NCBI GenBank assembly: GCA_050014815.1
Contig: JBEKCP010000056.1
Location: forward strand, 1-16,226
Direction of reading: 5' to 3'
Origin: JBEKCP01 sp050014815
GTDB lineage: Bacteria; Planctomycetota; Planctomycetia; Pirellulales; Thermoguttaceae
DNA length: 16,226 bases
The notes under the pieces are model-generated. The model was given only the letters and a program-made list of their open reading frames with translations. It was not told where the DNA came from and ran no database searches. The position numbers and the translations under genes were made by a program. Shown here piece after piece: positions 1 through 7,112 of this stretch; position 1 is the stretch's first letter, and the number at the start of each line of letters is the position of its first letter.

Positions 1-78
1 GGACACCGCCGCCAGTCCCGCGACCACCGCGAGAAGCAACCGCGCACAGCGAACGAAACCATGCATAGGCCGAACCAC
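1..78 (-). CDS. Exported protein of unknown function, N-terminal fragment
   Basis: This is the 5' end of a minus-strand gene whose body lies beyond the left edge. From the ATG at 66 it reads MHGFVRCARLLLAVVAGLAA, a typical Sec signal peptide with a short Arg-containing n-region and an Ala/Leu/Val core. An in-frame GTG at 78 lies four codons upstream. I prefer it because an AAAGGGGG run (87-94) sits 8 nt ahead of it, whereas no Shine-Dalgarno sequence is well placed for the ATG. The fragment shows only that the product is exported, so no function can be given. The gene is divergent from the PQQ-like gene at 273. Confidence 0.6.
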   Translation of the reverse strand, partial: MVRPMHGFVRCARLLLAVVAGLAAVS

Positions 79-107
79 TGGCAGAACCCCCTTTCGCGCC
101 GGCGTGG

Positions 108-130
108 CTGCCCGGCGCCGGGCCGGGCAG
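108..130. other. GC-rich perfect hairpin in the divergent intergenic region
   Basis: CTGCCCGGC (108-116) and GCCGGGCAG (122-130) form a perfect 9-bp inverted repeat around a 5-nt loop. It lies about 30 nt upstream of the proposed GTG start of the leftward gene and downstream of its candidate promoter, so it would fall in that gene's 5' leader. A leader hairpin or a protein-binding site are both possible. There is no U-tract, so it is not an obvious terminator. The rest of 79-272 shows nothing clear for the rightward gene apart from a weak TGGCAT (189-194), 17-bp spacer, TATATT (212-217) pair. Confidence 0.4.
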
Positions 131-146
131 TGCTGCACCGCGCCCC

Positions 147-175
147 ATCCTAATTCAAGCCCCGCCGCTTCGCAA
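147..175 (-). promoter_or_regulatory. Candidate sigma70 promoter of the leftward exported protein
   Basis: Read on the minus strand, TTGCGA (170-175) and TAGGAT (147-152) are separated by 17 bp. Each matches four of six consensus bases. It is correctly placed for the leftward gene starting at 78 and would give a leader of about 60 nt containing the 108-130 hairpin. The call rests on motif and position only. Confidence 0.3.
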
Positions 176-272
176 GTCGCCGATTGCCTGGCATTCCAGA
201 TGGCTCCTCGCTATATTGGGGGAAGTTGCTGCTCGGAGCAAGCCGTGTAACCCACCCCTGAGGCCCACGCAC

Positions 273-2711
273 ATGCGAATGTTCCTGCGAATTCTGTTGT
301 CATTACTGCTGGCCGCGTCCGCCGCGGTCTCCACGCTCCGGGCATCGCCGCCTGAGACGGCGGTCCTGCTGAAGGAAAGCCGCATCGAAGCGGGAATCGT
401 AGTGTTGGTGGGTCGCAGCGACGGCGGGTTGGCGGCCGAACTGGCGGGCGGCGGCCGCATGCTGGTGGACGCCCTGGATCTGGAGGCTGCCGCCGTGGCG
501 GAGGCTCGACGGATCATCCAGGCCCGGGGGCTCTACGGCCTGGCCACCGCCTCGCAGGTTTCCGGATTCACCAGGCTTCCCTATGCCGACAACCTGATCA
601 ATCTGCTGGTCGCCGACCTGGACGAACTCAAGGACAAGGCCCCCCCGCAGACCGAGATCCTCCGCGTGCTGCTGCCGAAGGGCGTGGCCTACCTGCGAAA
701 GGACGGCCGATGGACGGCCGCCGTCAAGCCGCGGCCCGCCGAAATGGACGACTGGACGCACTTCGACCACGGCGCCGACGGCAACGGCGTGTCGCACGAC
801 AAGTTCGTCGCCCCGCCGACCCAACTGCAATGGATCAGCACGGTTCAGCCGATACCCCCGCAGGGCAACCCGGCTGGCTATAGCATTGCGACGGCCTACC
901 GCGCGGCCGGCGGTCGGGTTTTCCACGGGCTCTACGAGGAACTGCCCGCGCAGGCGAAGGCTGGCCGGCCGCCTCGCCAGTACTTCTTCGTCGCCCGCGA
1001 TGCCTTCAACGGCATCCCCCTCTGGCGGCTCAAGACAGCGGCGGTCCGCTGCCTCGATTGGCAGACCGTCGCGTCGGAAGACCGGCTTTATACGTTCACC
1101 GAGCCCAAGGGCCCGGCGGTGGCCGTCGACGCGGCCTCGGGCCAGATCGCCACGTCCTTCGACCAGGGCAGCCGGCTCACCAACGAGCAAGGCATGACCC
1201 GCCTGCGCTACGCCGCCGGCACGCTCCTGGAGACGTCCGGCGACACGATGTACGCCCTGGACGGCCGCACCGGCCAACGCAAATGGAGCTACGTCGAGCC
1301 GGAGAGCGTGTTGCTGTTCCCCTCGGTCGACGCGGCGGCCGGGCGCGTTTACGCCGTAGCGGCCGATCCGGCGGTGAAACACAACTTCACCCGGTGGCCC
1401 TGCGCCAAGACCACGGCGCTGGTATGCCTCGACCTGGCCGGCGGCAAGCTCGTTTGGCGGAGCAAGGAGACGGCCGGCCTGAGCATCGGGCAAATCCTCC
1501 CCTGCGGCGGCCGGCTGGCGCTGTTCGGTTCCGTAGGGATCGGCGGCGGGGCCAAAGATGATGGGCTGGCAGCCTCCGTCGATCCGGCCACCGGCAAGCT
1601 CGTCTGGAAGTCCCAGATCACCGGCGGCGGCGCGTATGCCAAGCAGGTCTGGGGCCTGAACATGCTCGCCCGCGACGGCCAACTGTTCTACGCCACCCCT
1701 TGGCACCTCTACAAGCTCGATCCGGCCACGGGCCGGCGATCGGACCACTGGCTGAGCGGCTACAACCAGCGGTGCAACCGCCTGGCCGCCACCGACGACT
1801 GGTTCATCATGGGTCTGGGCAGCTTCATCGACCGGCAGGCGGTGGCCCACATCCACGGCATCACCCGCAGCGGCTGCTCGCAAGGGGCCACGCCGGCCAA
1901 CGGCCTGTGCTATTACACGCCCAGCCAGTGCGGTTGCATCACCATGCTCCGCGGACACGTGGCGCTGTCGTCCGAGCCGTTGCTGCCGGCGATGGCCGAC
2001 TCCTTGCGGTGGGCGACGCTCCGGGCGCCCTCCGCGGCGGAGGCGCCGGCAGCGAGTCGGCGCGCCAACGTCCCGACGAGCACGATCGCGGCCGAGTGGG
2101 TTGATCCGCGAGCCGCATCCCGCGAGACGGCGCCCGTGGCCGTGGGCGACGACCGCATGGTGGCCGTGATCCACGAACATCGCCTGGAGCGACGCGACGC
2201 GGCAGGCAAGCCGCGGTGGTCGTTCACCGCCGACGGCCGCATCACCGCGCCGCCCGTGGTGCTGGAAGACCAGTGCTTCTTCGGTTCCCACGACGGGTAT
2301 GTCTACTGCCTCGCCCTGGCGGACGGCCGGCCACGATGGCGGTTCCTGGCCGCCCCGTACCACCGCAAGACGATGGTTCGCGGGCAACTCGAGTCGTCGT
2401 GGCCGGTCCTCGGTCTGGCGCTGCACGAAGGGAAGATTTGCGCCTCGGCGGGCTATCATCCCGAGTTGGGCGGCGGCATTTTCGTCTGGGGGCTGGAACC
2501 CGCAAGCGGCCAATTGGCGTGGAAGAAGGCCCTGTCGCTTCCACAGTTCGTGCTTGCCAACGCAGAGCGGGCGAGGGTGCCCGTCGACCAGGTGCTCAAC
2601 GGCGCGCTCGAAAGCGACGGCAAGGAATTGAAACTGCCCGGCATCGCCTTCCGTCCCGAGGAAAGCGACGAGGAGATCCGGGCCAAGGTGGTGCGGGCGG
2701 TCAAGAAATGA
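273..2711 (+). CDS. Secreted PQQ-like beta-propeller protein with degenerate methyltransferase-like N-terminal domain
   Basis: The product has 812 residues. I chose the ATG at 273 because MRMFLRILLSLLLAASAAVS is a signal peptide and TGAGG lies 9 nt upstream. The longer reading from TTG at 216 adds an unsupported, non-hydrophobic stretch. Residues about 28-155 resemble a Rossmann methyltransferase: a glycine-containing loop (VLVGRSDGG, 45-52), a LPYADNLINLLVAD segment (102-115) and RVLLPKGVAYLRKDG (131-145). The loop lacks the usual acidic GxGxG pattern, so SAM use is doubtful. Residues about 160-800 form the propeller, with at least eight blade motifs of the D..xGxxxW type, for example LDGRTGQRKWSY and VDPATGKLVWKS. 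A cysteine cluster (C535, C546, C553, C555) lies between blades. From memory, proteins with this two-part layout are common in Planctomycetes. Typical PQQ-dehydrogenase catalytic features were not identified, so the activity is unknown and a scaffold or binding role is possible. Confidence 0.88.
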   Translation: MRMFLRILLSLLLAASAAVSTLRASPPETAVLLKESRIEAGIVVLVGRSDGGLAAELAGGGRMLVDALDLEAAAVAEARRIIQARGLYGLATASQVSGFTRLPYADNLINLLVADLDELKDKAPPQTEILRVLLPKGVAYLRKDGRWTAAVKPRPAEMDDWTHFDHGADGNGVSHDKFVAPPTQLQWISTVQPIPPQGNPAGYSIATAYRAAGGRVFHGLYEELPAQAKAGRPPRQYFFVARDAFNGIPLWRLKTAAVRCLDWQTVASEDRLYTFTEPKGPAVAVDAASGQIATSFDQGSRLTNEQGMTRLRYAAGTLLETSGDTMYALDGRTGQRKWSYVEPESVLLFPSVDAAAGRVYAVAADPAVKHNFTRWPCAKTTALVCLDLAGGKLVWRSKETAGLSIGQILPCGGRLALFGSVGIGGGAKDDGLAASVDPATGKLVWKSQITGGGAYAKQVWGLNMLARDGQLFYATPWHLYKLDPATGRRSDHWLSGYNQRCNRLAATDDWFIMGLGSFIDRQAVAHIHGITRSGCSQGATPANGLCYYTPSQCGCITMLRGHVALSSEPLLPAMADSLRWATLRAPSAAEAPAASRRANVPTSTIAAEWVDPRAASRETAPVAVGDDRMVAVIHEHRLERRDAAGKPRWSFTADGRITAPPVVLEDQCFFGSHDGYVYCLALADGRPRWRFLAAPYHRKTMVRGQLESSWPVLGLALHEGKICASAGYHPELGGGIFVWGLEPASGQLAWKKALSLPQFVLANAERARVPVDQVLNGALESDGKELKLPGIAFRPEESDEEIRAKVVRAVKK

Positions 2712-2714
2712 CTG

Positions 2715-2740
2715 CCCCGATGACCGGCTGGGGATCGGGG
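2715..2740. terminator. Hairpin between convergent genes, probable bidirectional terminator
   Basis: CCCCGAT (2715-2721) and ATCGGGG (2734-2740) form a perfect 7-bp stem. The hairpin fills the 30-nt gap between the TGA of the PQQ-like gene (2709-2711) and the TAG of bamA (2742-2744). Neither strand has a strong T-run after the stem, so intrinsic termination may be weak. Its position between convergent stop codons supports the call. Confidence 0.5.
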
Positions 2741-2741
2741 G

Positions 2742-5700
2742 CTAGTGATTGAACCCGACGAAGAAGCTGAACACCTGCTTTTGATCGCCGGGCGCGGTGG
2801 CAATGGGGAAGGCGAAGTCCAAGGCGATCGGCGCCGGGCCCATCATGGGCACGACGATCCGCAGGCCGAAGCCGGGGGCCACGCGGAAGTCCTTGTCCCA
2901 GTTCTTGATCGACGACTCGATCGTGCCGGCGTCGACGAAGACCACGCCCCGCAGCATGTCGTCGTTCGTGATGGGGAACAGGTACTGGATCGACGTCAGG
3001 AGCTCGAAGTTGCCGCCGGTGACCATGCCGGTGGCCGGATCCCGCGGCGACACCCCGCGGAACTCGAAGCCGCGGATGCTGGAGAAGCCGCCGCCGTAGA
3101 ACCGCTCGAAGATGGGCGTGTTGTCGCCGGTCCAGCCCACGGTGGCCGATAGGCTCAGCACCTGCCGTCCCGACATGTCCGGCCGCTCGGAAAGCTTGAA
3201 GAACTGGTTGGCGCTGAGCAGGACGCGGGGAAAATCGAACTTGCCGACCACTTCCTCGAACGACGCCGATATCTGGTGCCCCTCCGTGGCCAGGAAGGCG
3301 TTGTCGCGGGTATCGTGGCACAGGCCGAACTGGAATCCATAGAGCGGGTTGTTGCCCAGCACCAGGTTCAGGTCGGGCACGGTGATGTACTCGGGGTTCG
3401 TAATCCTCACGTTCTCGCCGTGGAAGCCGACCGTGCCGGTCAGGTCGTGCGTGAATTGGTAGCCGAGGCTGACCCGCCCGCCGATCCGCCGCTCCTGCCA
3501 CTCCGGGTAAATGCGGTCGTAGTAGTAGCCGTTGAGTCCCAGTTGGACGGCCTTGTCATCCAGGAACGTAAAGTACGGCTCCTGGAAGGTGACCATGTAT
3601 CGCTGGACCTGCGTGCCGGGCACCGCTTCCAGGCGGAGCCGCTCGCCGCCGCCGCGCCACGCCGTCCCGTTGCGGATGTCCTCCCAACCGGTCGGCCAGC
3701 GGGTCCAGTCGAAGTTCTGCTCGTCCAGGATGATCGAGCCGACCAGGCCGGCGTCGGAGTTCACCCCCACGCCGAACATCAATCGGCCGGTCTGGGTTTC
3801 CTCGGCGCGGATCCGTAGCGGCAGATCGCGGAGCGGCTCCCCGTCGGGACTGGGAATCAGGTAGCCGTACGGATCGCCGAACACGTGGTCGGGCGGCGGC
3901 GCGCCAAAAGCCGGGCCCATGGCCGGGTTGCCGTAGGCCGGGCCTGCCGGGCCCGGGCCGGGTGCAGAGGAGTAGGCCGGGCCTGCCGGGCCCGGCCCGG
4001 GGCCATTCGCGTACGGCGGGGGAGCCGAGTAGGCCGGGCCTGCCGGGCCCGGTGCTGGCGCAGGCGAGTAGGCCGGGCCTGCCGGGCCCGGCCCGGCGCC
4101 ATTCGCGTACGGCGGCGGAGCCGAGTAGGCCGGGCCTGCCGGGCCCGGTGCTGGCGGAGCCGAGTAGGCCGGGCCTGCCGTGTACGGTGCTGGCGCAGGC
4201 GAGTAGGCCGGCGGCACCGGCCGGGCCGCCGGCGGCGGAAGCTCAGGCATGCTGAAACCGCCCTCGCCGGGAACCTGCCCCCGAACGACCACCGGCGGCT
4301 CCATGGGCGTCACCGGTCCGTCGGGCGGGGGCGCGCCGCGGCCGGCCTCGGCGTCCTGCCGGAAGTCGCCCTGGTTGTTGTACTCCAGCACGACGTTGGC
4401 ATAGCGCTCGCCCGGTCCCAGCGGCGGCAGCACAGCGGGAGGTTCCGCCGGACAGAATTGCTGCGGCTCGCCGCCCCGGTAGTAGCTGCTCTGGCTCGTC
4501 CCCGGCCCCCTGGCCACCTGCGTCTTGTCTTTGTCTTCGGAGCCGGGCGGGCTGAAGACGATTTTCGGCACGGATCCCTTCTGCGGATCGACCACGTAAA
4601 TGCCGGACAGCTTCAAGCGTCGCTCCCAATCCCGGACCTTGCGCATGTCCATGATGTCGCCCGGCTTCAGGCCGCTGGGGTTCAGGGCGGTCGTGATCCG
4701 CGTGTGCGGGCTGTCGCCCTTGATCTCGACTTCGATCCGCCCCACGCGGTAGCGGTCGCCCTCGGTAACGTGGTACACCAGGTCCAGTTGGCCGGGCTGT
4801 TCCAGGTAGATGTTCTCCGGCTTCACGTCGGCGAACACGTAGCCCTCTCCGCCGTACTGGTCCTGGATGGCGTTGACGTCGCCCAGCAATCGGCTCTGGT
4901 TGAAGAATTGGCCGCTGGTAAGCTTCAGGTTCCGGGTCAGCCGCTCCGTCGGGATCTTCGTATTGCCCTCGATGCAGATGTTGCGCATCTGGTACTGCGG
5001 GCCCTCGTCGATGACGAACGTCAAGGTCAGCCAGCTCTGCTGCTCGTTGAACACCAGGTCGCGGCTGACCCGGGCGTTGAGATAACCCAGACCTTTGTAG
5101 TAGGCGGTCAGCCGCTCGACGTCCTTGTCGATCTTTTCGCGGTCCACCTCTCCCTTGAAGAGGTAGAAATACGGCCGCTGCGACTGGATCTGGGTCAGCA
5201 ACCGGCCGCCGCTGACGACCGTGTTGCCGACGAACGAGATCCACAGGATCCGCTGTCTCGGGCCCTCGTTGATCACGTAGATGGCCCGCAGGTCGCCGGG
5301 CTTGTTGCCCTCCAGGATGGTCGCGCGGACCTTGCTGTAGCCCTTCTCGTGGTAGAACTTTTCGATCTTCCGCCGGCCCTCTTCGACGTTGAACGGGTCG
5401 GCGGCCTCCCCCACCTTCAGATCGATTTCCTTCTTGAGCGTCTTCCGCGAGATGTTGTCGGCGCCGATGATAATGATCTCTTTCAAGAGCGGCTTCTCGA
5501 CGACCCGGAAGATCACGACGATGCCGCCGGGCACATTCTGGACCATGGGCCAGATGTTGACGAACCACCGCGCGCGGTTCAACTCCCGCACGTCCTTCTG
5601 GACCTGCTGGGGATCGTAGGGCCGCCCCGGACGCGTGTGAATCTTGGAGCGGATCTTTTCCAGCGGGACCGTCCGATTGCCCTCGATGCGGACGTCAACC

Positions 5701-6053
5701 ACCTGGAGCTCGGCGGGCACCGGCCCCGGGGCCGGCGATGCGACCGGCGCCGGCGGCGGTATACCGCCGGGCGGAACAGCTATGCCGGCCGGCCAAGCAC
5801 CGCAGGGTGGAGTAACAAATCCACCGGGCGGCGAGGACGCTCCAGGCGGAATAGCACCGTTGAGGCCGGGCACGGCGTACGGGGCCGACCAGCCCGCCGG
5901 AGGCCGGCCGTCCGGACCAGGCATCGCCCCTGAGGGGGGGCCGCCGGGCGGCATCTGCCCGAGAACCACGCTCCAGCCCGGCATGGCCAGCAGACAAACC
6001 GCACACGCGAGCATGCGGCGGCACGGGCCTGGAAGGCGGCGCGGTTCGGCCAT
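2742..6053 (-). CDS. bamA: BamA/Omp85 outer-membrane protein assembly factor with long Pro-rich insertion
   Basis: The product has 1103 residues, against roughly 800 for E. coli BamA. It is predicted to insert beta-barrel proteins into the outer membrane. The ATG at 6053 has GGAAAGGG 5 nt upstream. Residues 1-33 are a signal peptide, followed by a Pro/Gly-rich segment to about 113. POTRA-like repeats begin near 117 (VVDVRIEGNRTVP), 191 (KEIIIIGADNIS), 268 (RILWISFVGNTVV), 355 (QMRNICIEGNTKIP) and 436 (RVGRIEVEIKGDSP). Most end in a VxEGP/VTEGD-type strand. The fifth appears split by a segment of about 240 residues (500-740) rich in Pro, Ala, Gly and Tyr. The barrel starts near LPLRIRAEETQTGRLMFGVG and contains the conserved IRGF motif (993-996) of the Omp85 lid loop. 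The C-terminus (SFFVGFNH) is aromatic, as expected for a final barrel strand. The gene appears monocistronic, with no skp/ompH homologue beside it in the window. Confidence 0.93.
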   Translation of the reverse strand: MAEPRRLPGPCRRMLACAVCLLAMPGWSVVLGQMPPGGPPSGAMPGPDGRPPAGWSAPYAVPGLNGAIPPGASSPPGGFVTPPCGAWPAGIAVPPGGIPPPAPVASPAPGPVPAELQVVDVRIEGNRTVPLEKIRSKIHTRPGRPYDPQQVQKDVRELNRARWFVNIWPMVQNVPGGIVVIFRVVEKPLLKEIIIIGADNISRKTLKKEIDLKVGEAADPFNVEEGRRKIEKFYHEKGYSKVRATILEGNKPGDLRAIYVINEGPRQRILWISFVGNTVVSGGRLLTQIQSQRPYFYLFKGEVDREKIDKDVERLTAYYKGLGYLNARVSRDLVFNEQQSWLTLTFVIDEGPQYQMRNICIEGNTKIPTERLTRNLKLTSGQFFNQSRLLGDVNAIQDQYGGEGYVFADVKPENIYLEQPGQLDLVYHVTEGDRYRVGRIEVEIKGDSPHTRITTALNPSGLKPGDIMDMRKVRDWERRLKLSGIYVVDPQKGSVPKIVFSPPGSEDKDKTQVARGPGTSQSSYYRGGEPQQFCPAEPPAVLPPLGPGERYANVVLEYNNQGDFRQDAEAGRGAPPPDGPVTPMEPPVVVRGQVPGEGGFSMPELPPPAARPVPPAYSPAPAPYTAGPAYSAPPAPGPAGPAYSAPPPYANGAGPGPAGPAYSPAPAPGPAGPAYSAPPPYANGPGPGPAGPAYSSAPGPGPAGPAYGNPAMGPAFGAPPPDHVFGDPYGYLIPSPDGEPLRDLPLRIRAEETQTGRLMFGVGVNSDAGLVGSIILDEQNFDWTRWPTGWEDIRNGTAWRGGGERLRLEAVPGTQVQRYMVTFQEPYFTFLDDKAVQLGLNGYYYDRIYPEWQERRIGGRVSLGYQFTHDLTGTVGFHGENVRITNPEYITVPDLNLVLGNNPLYGFQFGLCHDTRDNAFLATEGHQISASFEEVVGKFDFPRVLLSANQFFKLSERPDMSGRQVLSLSATVGWTGDNTPIFERFYGGGFSSIRGFEFRGVSPRDPATGMVTGGNFELLTSIQYLFPITNDDMLRGVVFVDAGTIESSIKNWDKDFRVAPGFGLRIVVPMMGPAPIALDFAFPIATAPGDQKQVFSFFVGFNH
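3933..4187 (-). repeat. In-frame 24-bp palindromic repeat array within bamA (codes for PGPAGPAY)
   Basis: Five perfect 24-bp copies start at 3933, 3972, 4029, 4068 and 4125, and a degenerate sixth starts at 4164. Start-to-start spacing alternates 39 and 57 bp, giving a 96-bp (32-residue) higher-order period. Each copy encodes PGPAGPAY with identical codons. Each also contains CCGGGCC, a 5-nt spacer and GGCCCGG, so it can fold into a 7-bp hairpin. The spacing is always a multiple of three, which keeps the reading frame open. This looks like recent tandem amplification inside the low-complexity linker. Confidence 0.92.
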
Positions 6054-6114
6054 TACGGCCCTTTCCGTGTACAGAGAAGCAGTGACCCGACGATAGGGCT
6101 ACGAAGGGTGCGTA

Positions 6115-6143
6115 GAAATACCCAAAACAGCGGTGTTCGGCAA
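6115..6143 (-). promoter_or_regulatory. Candidate sigma70 promoter of bamA
   Basis: On the minus strand, TTGCCG (6138-6143) and TATTTC (6115-6120) are separated by 17 bp, about 60 nt upstream of the bamA start codon. The -10 match is weak. The 6054-6273 interval otherwise contains the Shine-Dalgarno sequence of bamA and the compound hairpin at 6210-6266. Confidence 0.25.
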
Positions 6144-6209
6144 GGCGAATTAGAGGCAAAATGCCCCTTGAGAGTGCGGGCTCTGGAGCGTTCGGGTAAA
6201 ATAGGCCAA

Positions 6210-6266
6210 GTAGGTCCCGCTTGCCGAGCGGGATAGCCGCAGTCCTGCCCGGCAGGCAGGACCTAC
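6210..6266. repeat. Compound hairpin (REP-like), possible terminator of the regulator gene
   Basis: An outer inverted repeat, GTAGGTCC (6210-6217) with GGACCTAC (6259-6266), encloses two hairpins. The first is CCCGCT/AGCGGG (6216-6232, 5-nt loop). The second is GTCCTGCC/GGCAGGAC (6242-6262, 5-nt loop). The outer stem overlaps both inner hairpins in part, so the element could switch between a three-way-junction form and separate hairpins. It begins 7 nt beyond the stop codon of the minus-strand regulator. In that direction it is followed by a CTATTTTA stretch, so it may also end transcription ahead of bamA. Its form resembles dispersed REP-type palindromes, but only one copy is in the window. 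Confidence 0.6.
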
Positions 6267-6273
6267 GGACACC

Positions 6274-6903
6274 TCAGCGATCGACCTCGAAGAGGCACGA
6301 GGGTTGGCCGTCGAGCCGGCTCGCGATGCGGCGGACCGGACGGCCGACGATGGCCGTCATCACCTCCAGGTCGATCGTACACGCAGTCCGCTTATCGTCA
6401 TACATGGCGGCGAACGGGCAAGACCGCTTCCTGATGACCAGGTGCCCGTTGTGGTGGCCCAACTCTATCAGTGCGCCCTCGTCCTCGAATATCTGGATGA
6501 GCCGTTGGAGGCGCTCCTTGGGGTCCTTGGCCGTGATTTGGGCGCTGTAGTGCTCGGCCAGGCTGCGGCCGACGCGCTTGAGGACCTTCCTGAGCAAATC
6601 GCCGCCACCCTGGTCTTCGATCGCCCGCCAGATGGTCGGGACCACCAGTTGCTGATTGCTTGCCCTCGCCAACGCCAATGCGGACGGGCGGGCCGCAAAG
6701 AGATGGCGCGGTCGGCCGCGGCCCGCCAGACGCTCGACCGTCCGCTCGACCAGGCCAGCCGCCACCAGGTCGTTGAGCTGCTCCGTCACCGCCGTGCGGG
6801 TGACGCCTGTCGCCTCAATCAGTTCGGTGATGGTTTGCGGCACATTCCCGACCAGCAACTTGATGATGCGAAGTCCTGCCGGACTGATTGTTGTTTCCGC
6901 CAT
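6274..6903 (-). CDS. Winged-helix transcriptional regulator with SufR-like cysteine tail
   Basis: The product has 209 residues, with ATG at 6903. Residues about 7-70 are a DeoR/ArsR-type winged helix: PQTITELIEATGV, then recognition helix TRTAVTEQLNDLVAAGLV, then an Arg-rich wing (RTVERLAGRGRPRHLF). The C-terminal half has spaced cysteines C162 (SCPF), C175 (TACTID) and C203 (PSCLF). The first two are in C-x12-C spacing, and the third lies 27 residues on. Cyanobacterial SufR, an Fe-S-sensing repressor, uses C-x12-C-x13-C-x14-C, so three of four ligand positions roughly match and the third is absent. Binding an Fe-S cluster or another metal is possible but not shown. No suf genes are in the window. 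A strong promoter and an inverted repeat lie upstream, so autoregulation is plausible. Control of the adjacent glycosidases or of bamA is speculation. Confidence 0.82.
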   Translation of the reverse strand: MAETTISPAGLRIIKLLVGNVPQTITELIEATGVTRTAVTEQLNDLVAAGLVERTVERLAGRGRPRHLFAARPSALALARASNQQLVVPTIWRAIEDQGGGDLLRKVLKRVGRSLAEHYSAQITAKDPKERLQRLIQIFEDEGALIELGHHNGHLVIRKRSCPFAAMYDDKRTACTIDLEVMTAIVGRPVRRIASRLDGQPSCLFEVDR

Positions 6904-6960
6904 GTGTGCCCTGCGGCCCAGGAGATGGTGAGGACATTATATTTCTGACAGACTCTCCTG

Positions 6961-6988
6961 ATGATACCATTTTTCACAGGCCCGTCAA
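6961..6988 (-). promoter_or_regulatory. Strong sigma70-type promoter of the regulator gene
   Basis: Read on the minus strand, TTGACG (6983-6988) and TATCAT (6961-6966) are 16 bp apart, and each matches five of six consensus bases. Transcription would start near 6953, leaving a leader of about 50 nt before the ATG at 6903. A perfect TATAAT (6936-6941) lies further downstream but has no -35 box at normal spacing. Confidence 0.55.
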
Positions 6989-7017
6989 ACCCCCCTGAGG
7001 TCGAACATGGCCAGATT

Positions 7018-7040
7018 ACCCGTATACAACCCATACGGGT
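7018..7040. promoter_or_regulatory. Perfect 8-bp inverted repeat, candidate operator
   Basis: ACCCGTAT (7018-7025) and ATACGGGT (7033-7040) are perfect inverted half-sites 7 bp apart. A further GTATGG half-site lies at 7055-7060. The repeat is about 30 bp upstream of the -35 box of the regulator promoter and about 70 bp past the stop codon of the GH2 gene. No T-run follows in the GH2 direction, so an operator is more likely than a terminator. It could be the binding site of the regulator at 6274-6903. Nothing else coding is seen in 6904-7112. Confidence 0.4.
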
Positions 7041-7112
7041 GCCATCCTGAAGGGGTATGGCCGTTCAGCGAGATACACTTCGTTTCTGTTGCGGCAGGTT
7101 GCGCAATGGAAA

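Noticed and set aside
216..272. N-terminal extension of the PQQ-like protein from a TTG codon
   Set aside because: The extension is not hydrophobic and would place the signal peptide internally. The ATG at 273 gives a normal exported start.
303..2513. Long open frame (736 codons) opposite the PQQ-like gene
   Set aside because: It is the antisense of a well-supported gene in GC-rich DNA. The translation is Arg/Gly/Ala-rich low complexity with no domain or signal peptide.
273..2711. BamB, as a partner of the neighbouring BamA
   Set aside because: Although both have PQQ-like blades, this protein carries a methyltransferase-like domain and more blade motifs, is over twice the usual BamB length, and is not a lipoprotein. 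Convergent placement does not suggest an operon.
3933..4187. CRISPR-like pattern of 24-bp palindromic repeats with short spacers
   Set aside because: The spacers are only 15 or 33 bp and are themselves repeated. All spacings are multiples of three, and the array lies inside the open bamA frame, so it is a coding tandem repeat.
3885..5933. Plus-strand open frame of 682 codons opposite bamA
   Set aside because: It is an antisense shadow. It begins with Arg-rich repeats that are only the complement of the bamA repeat array.
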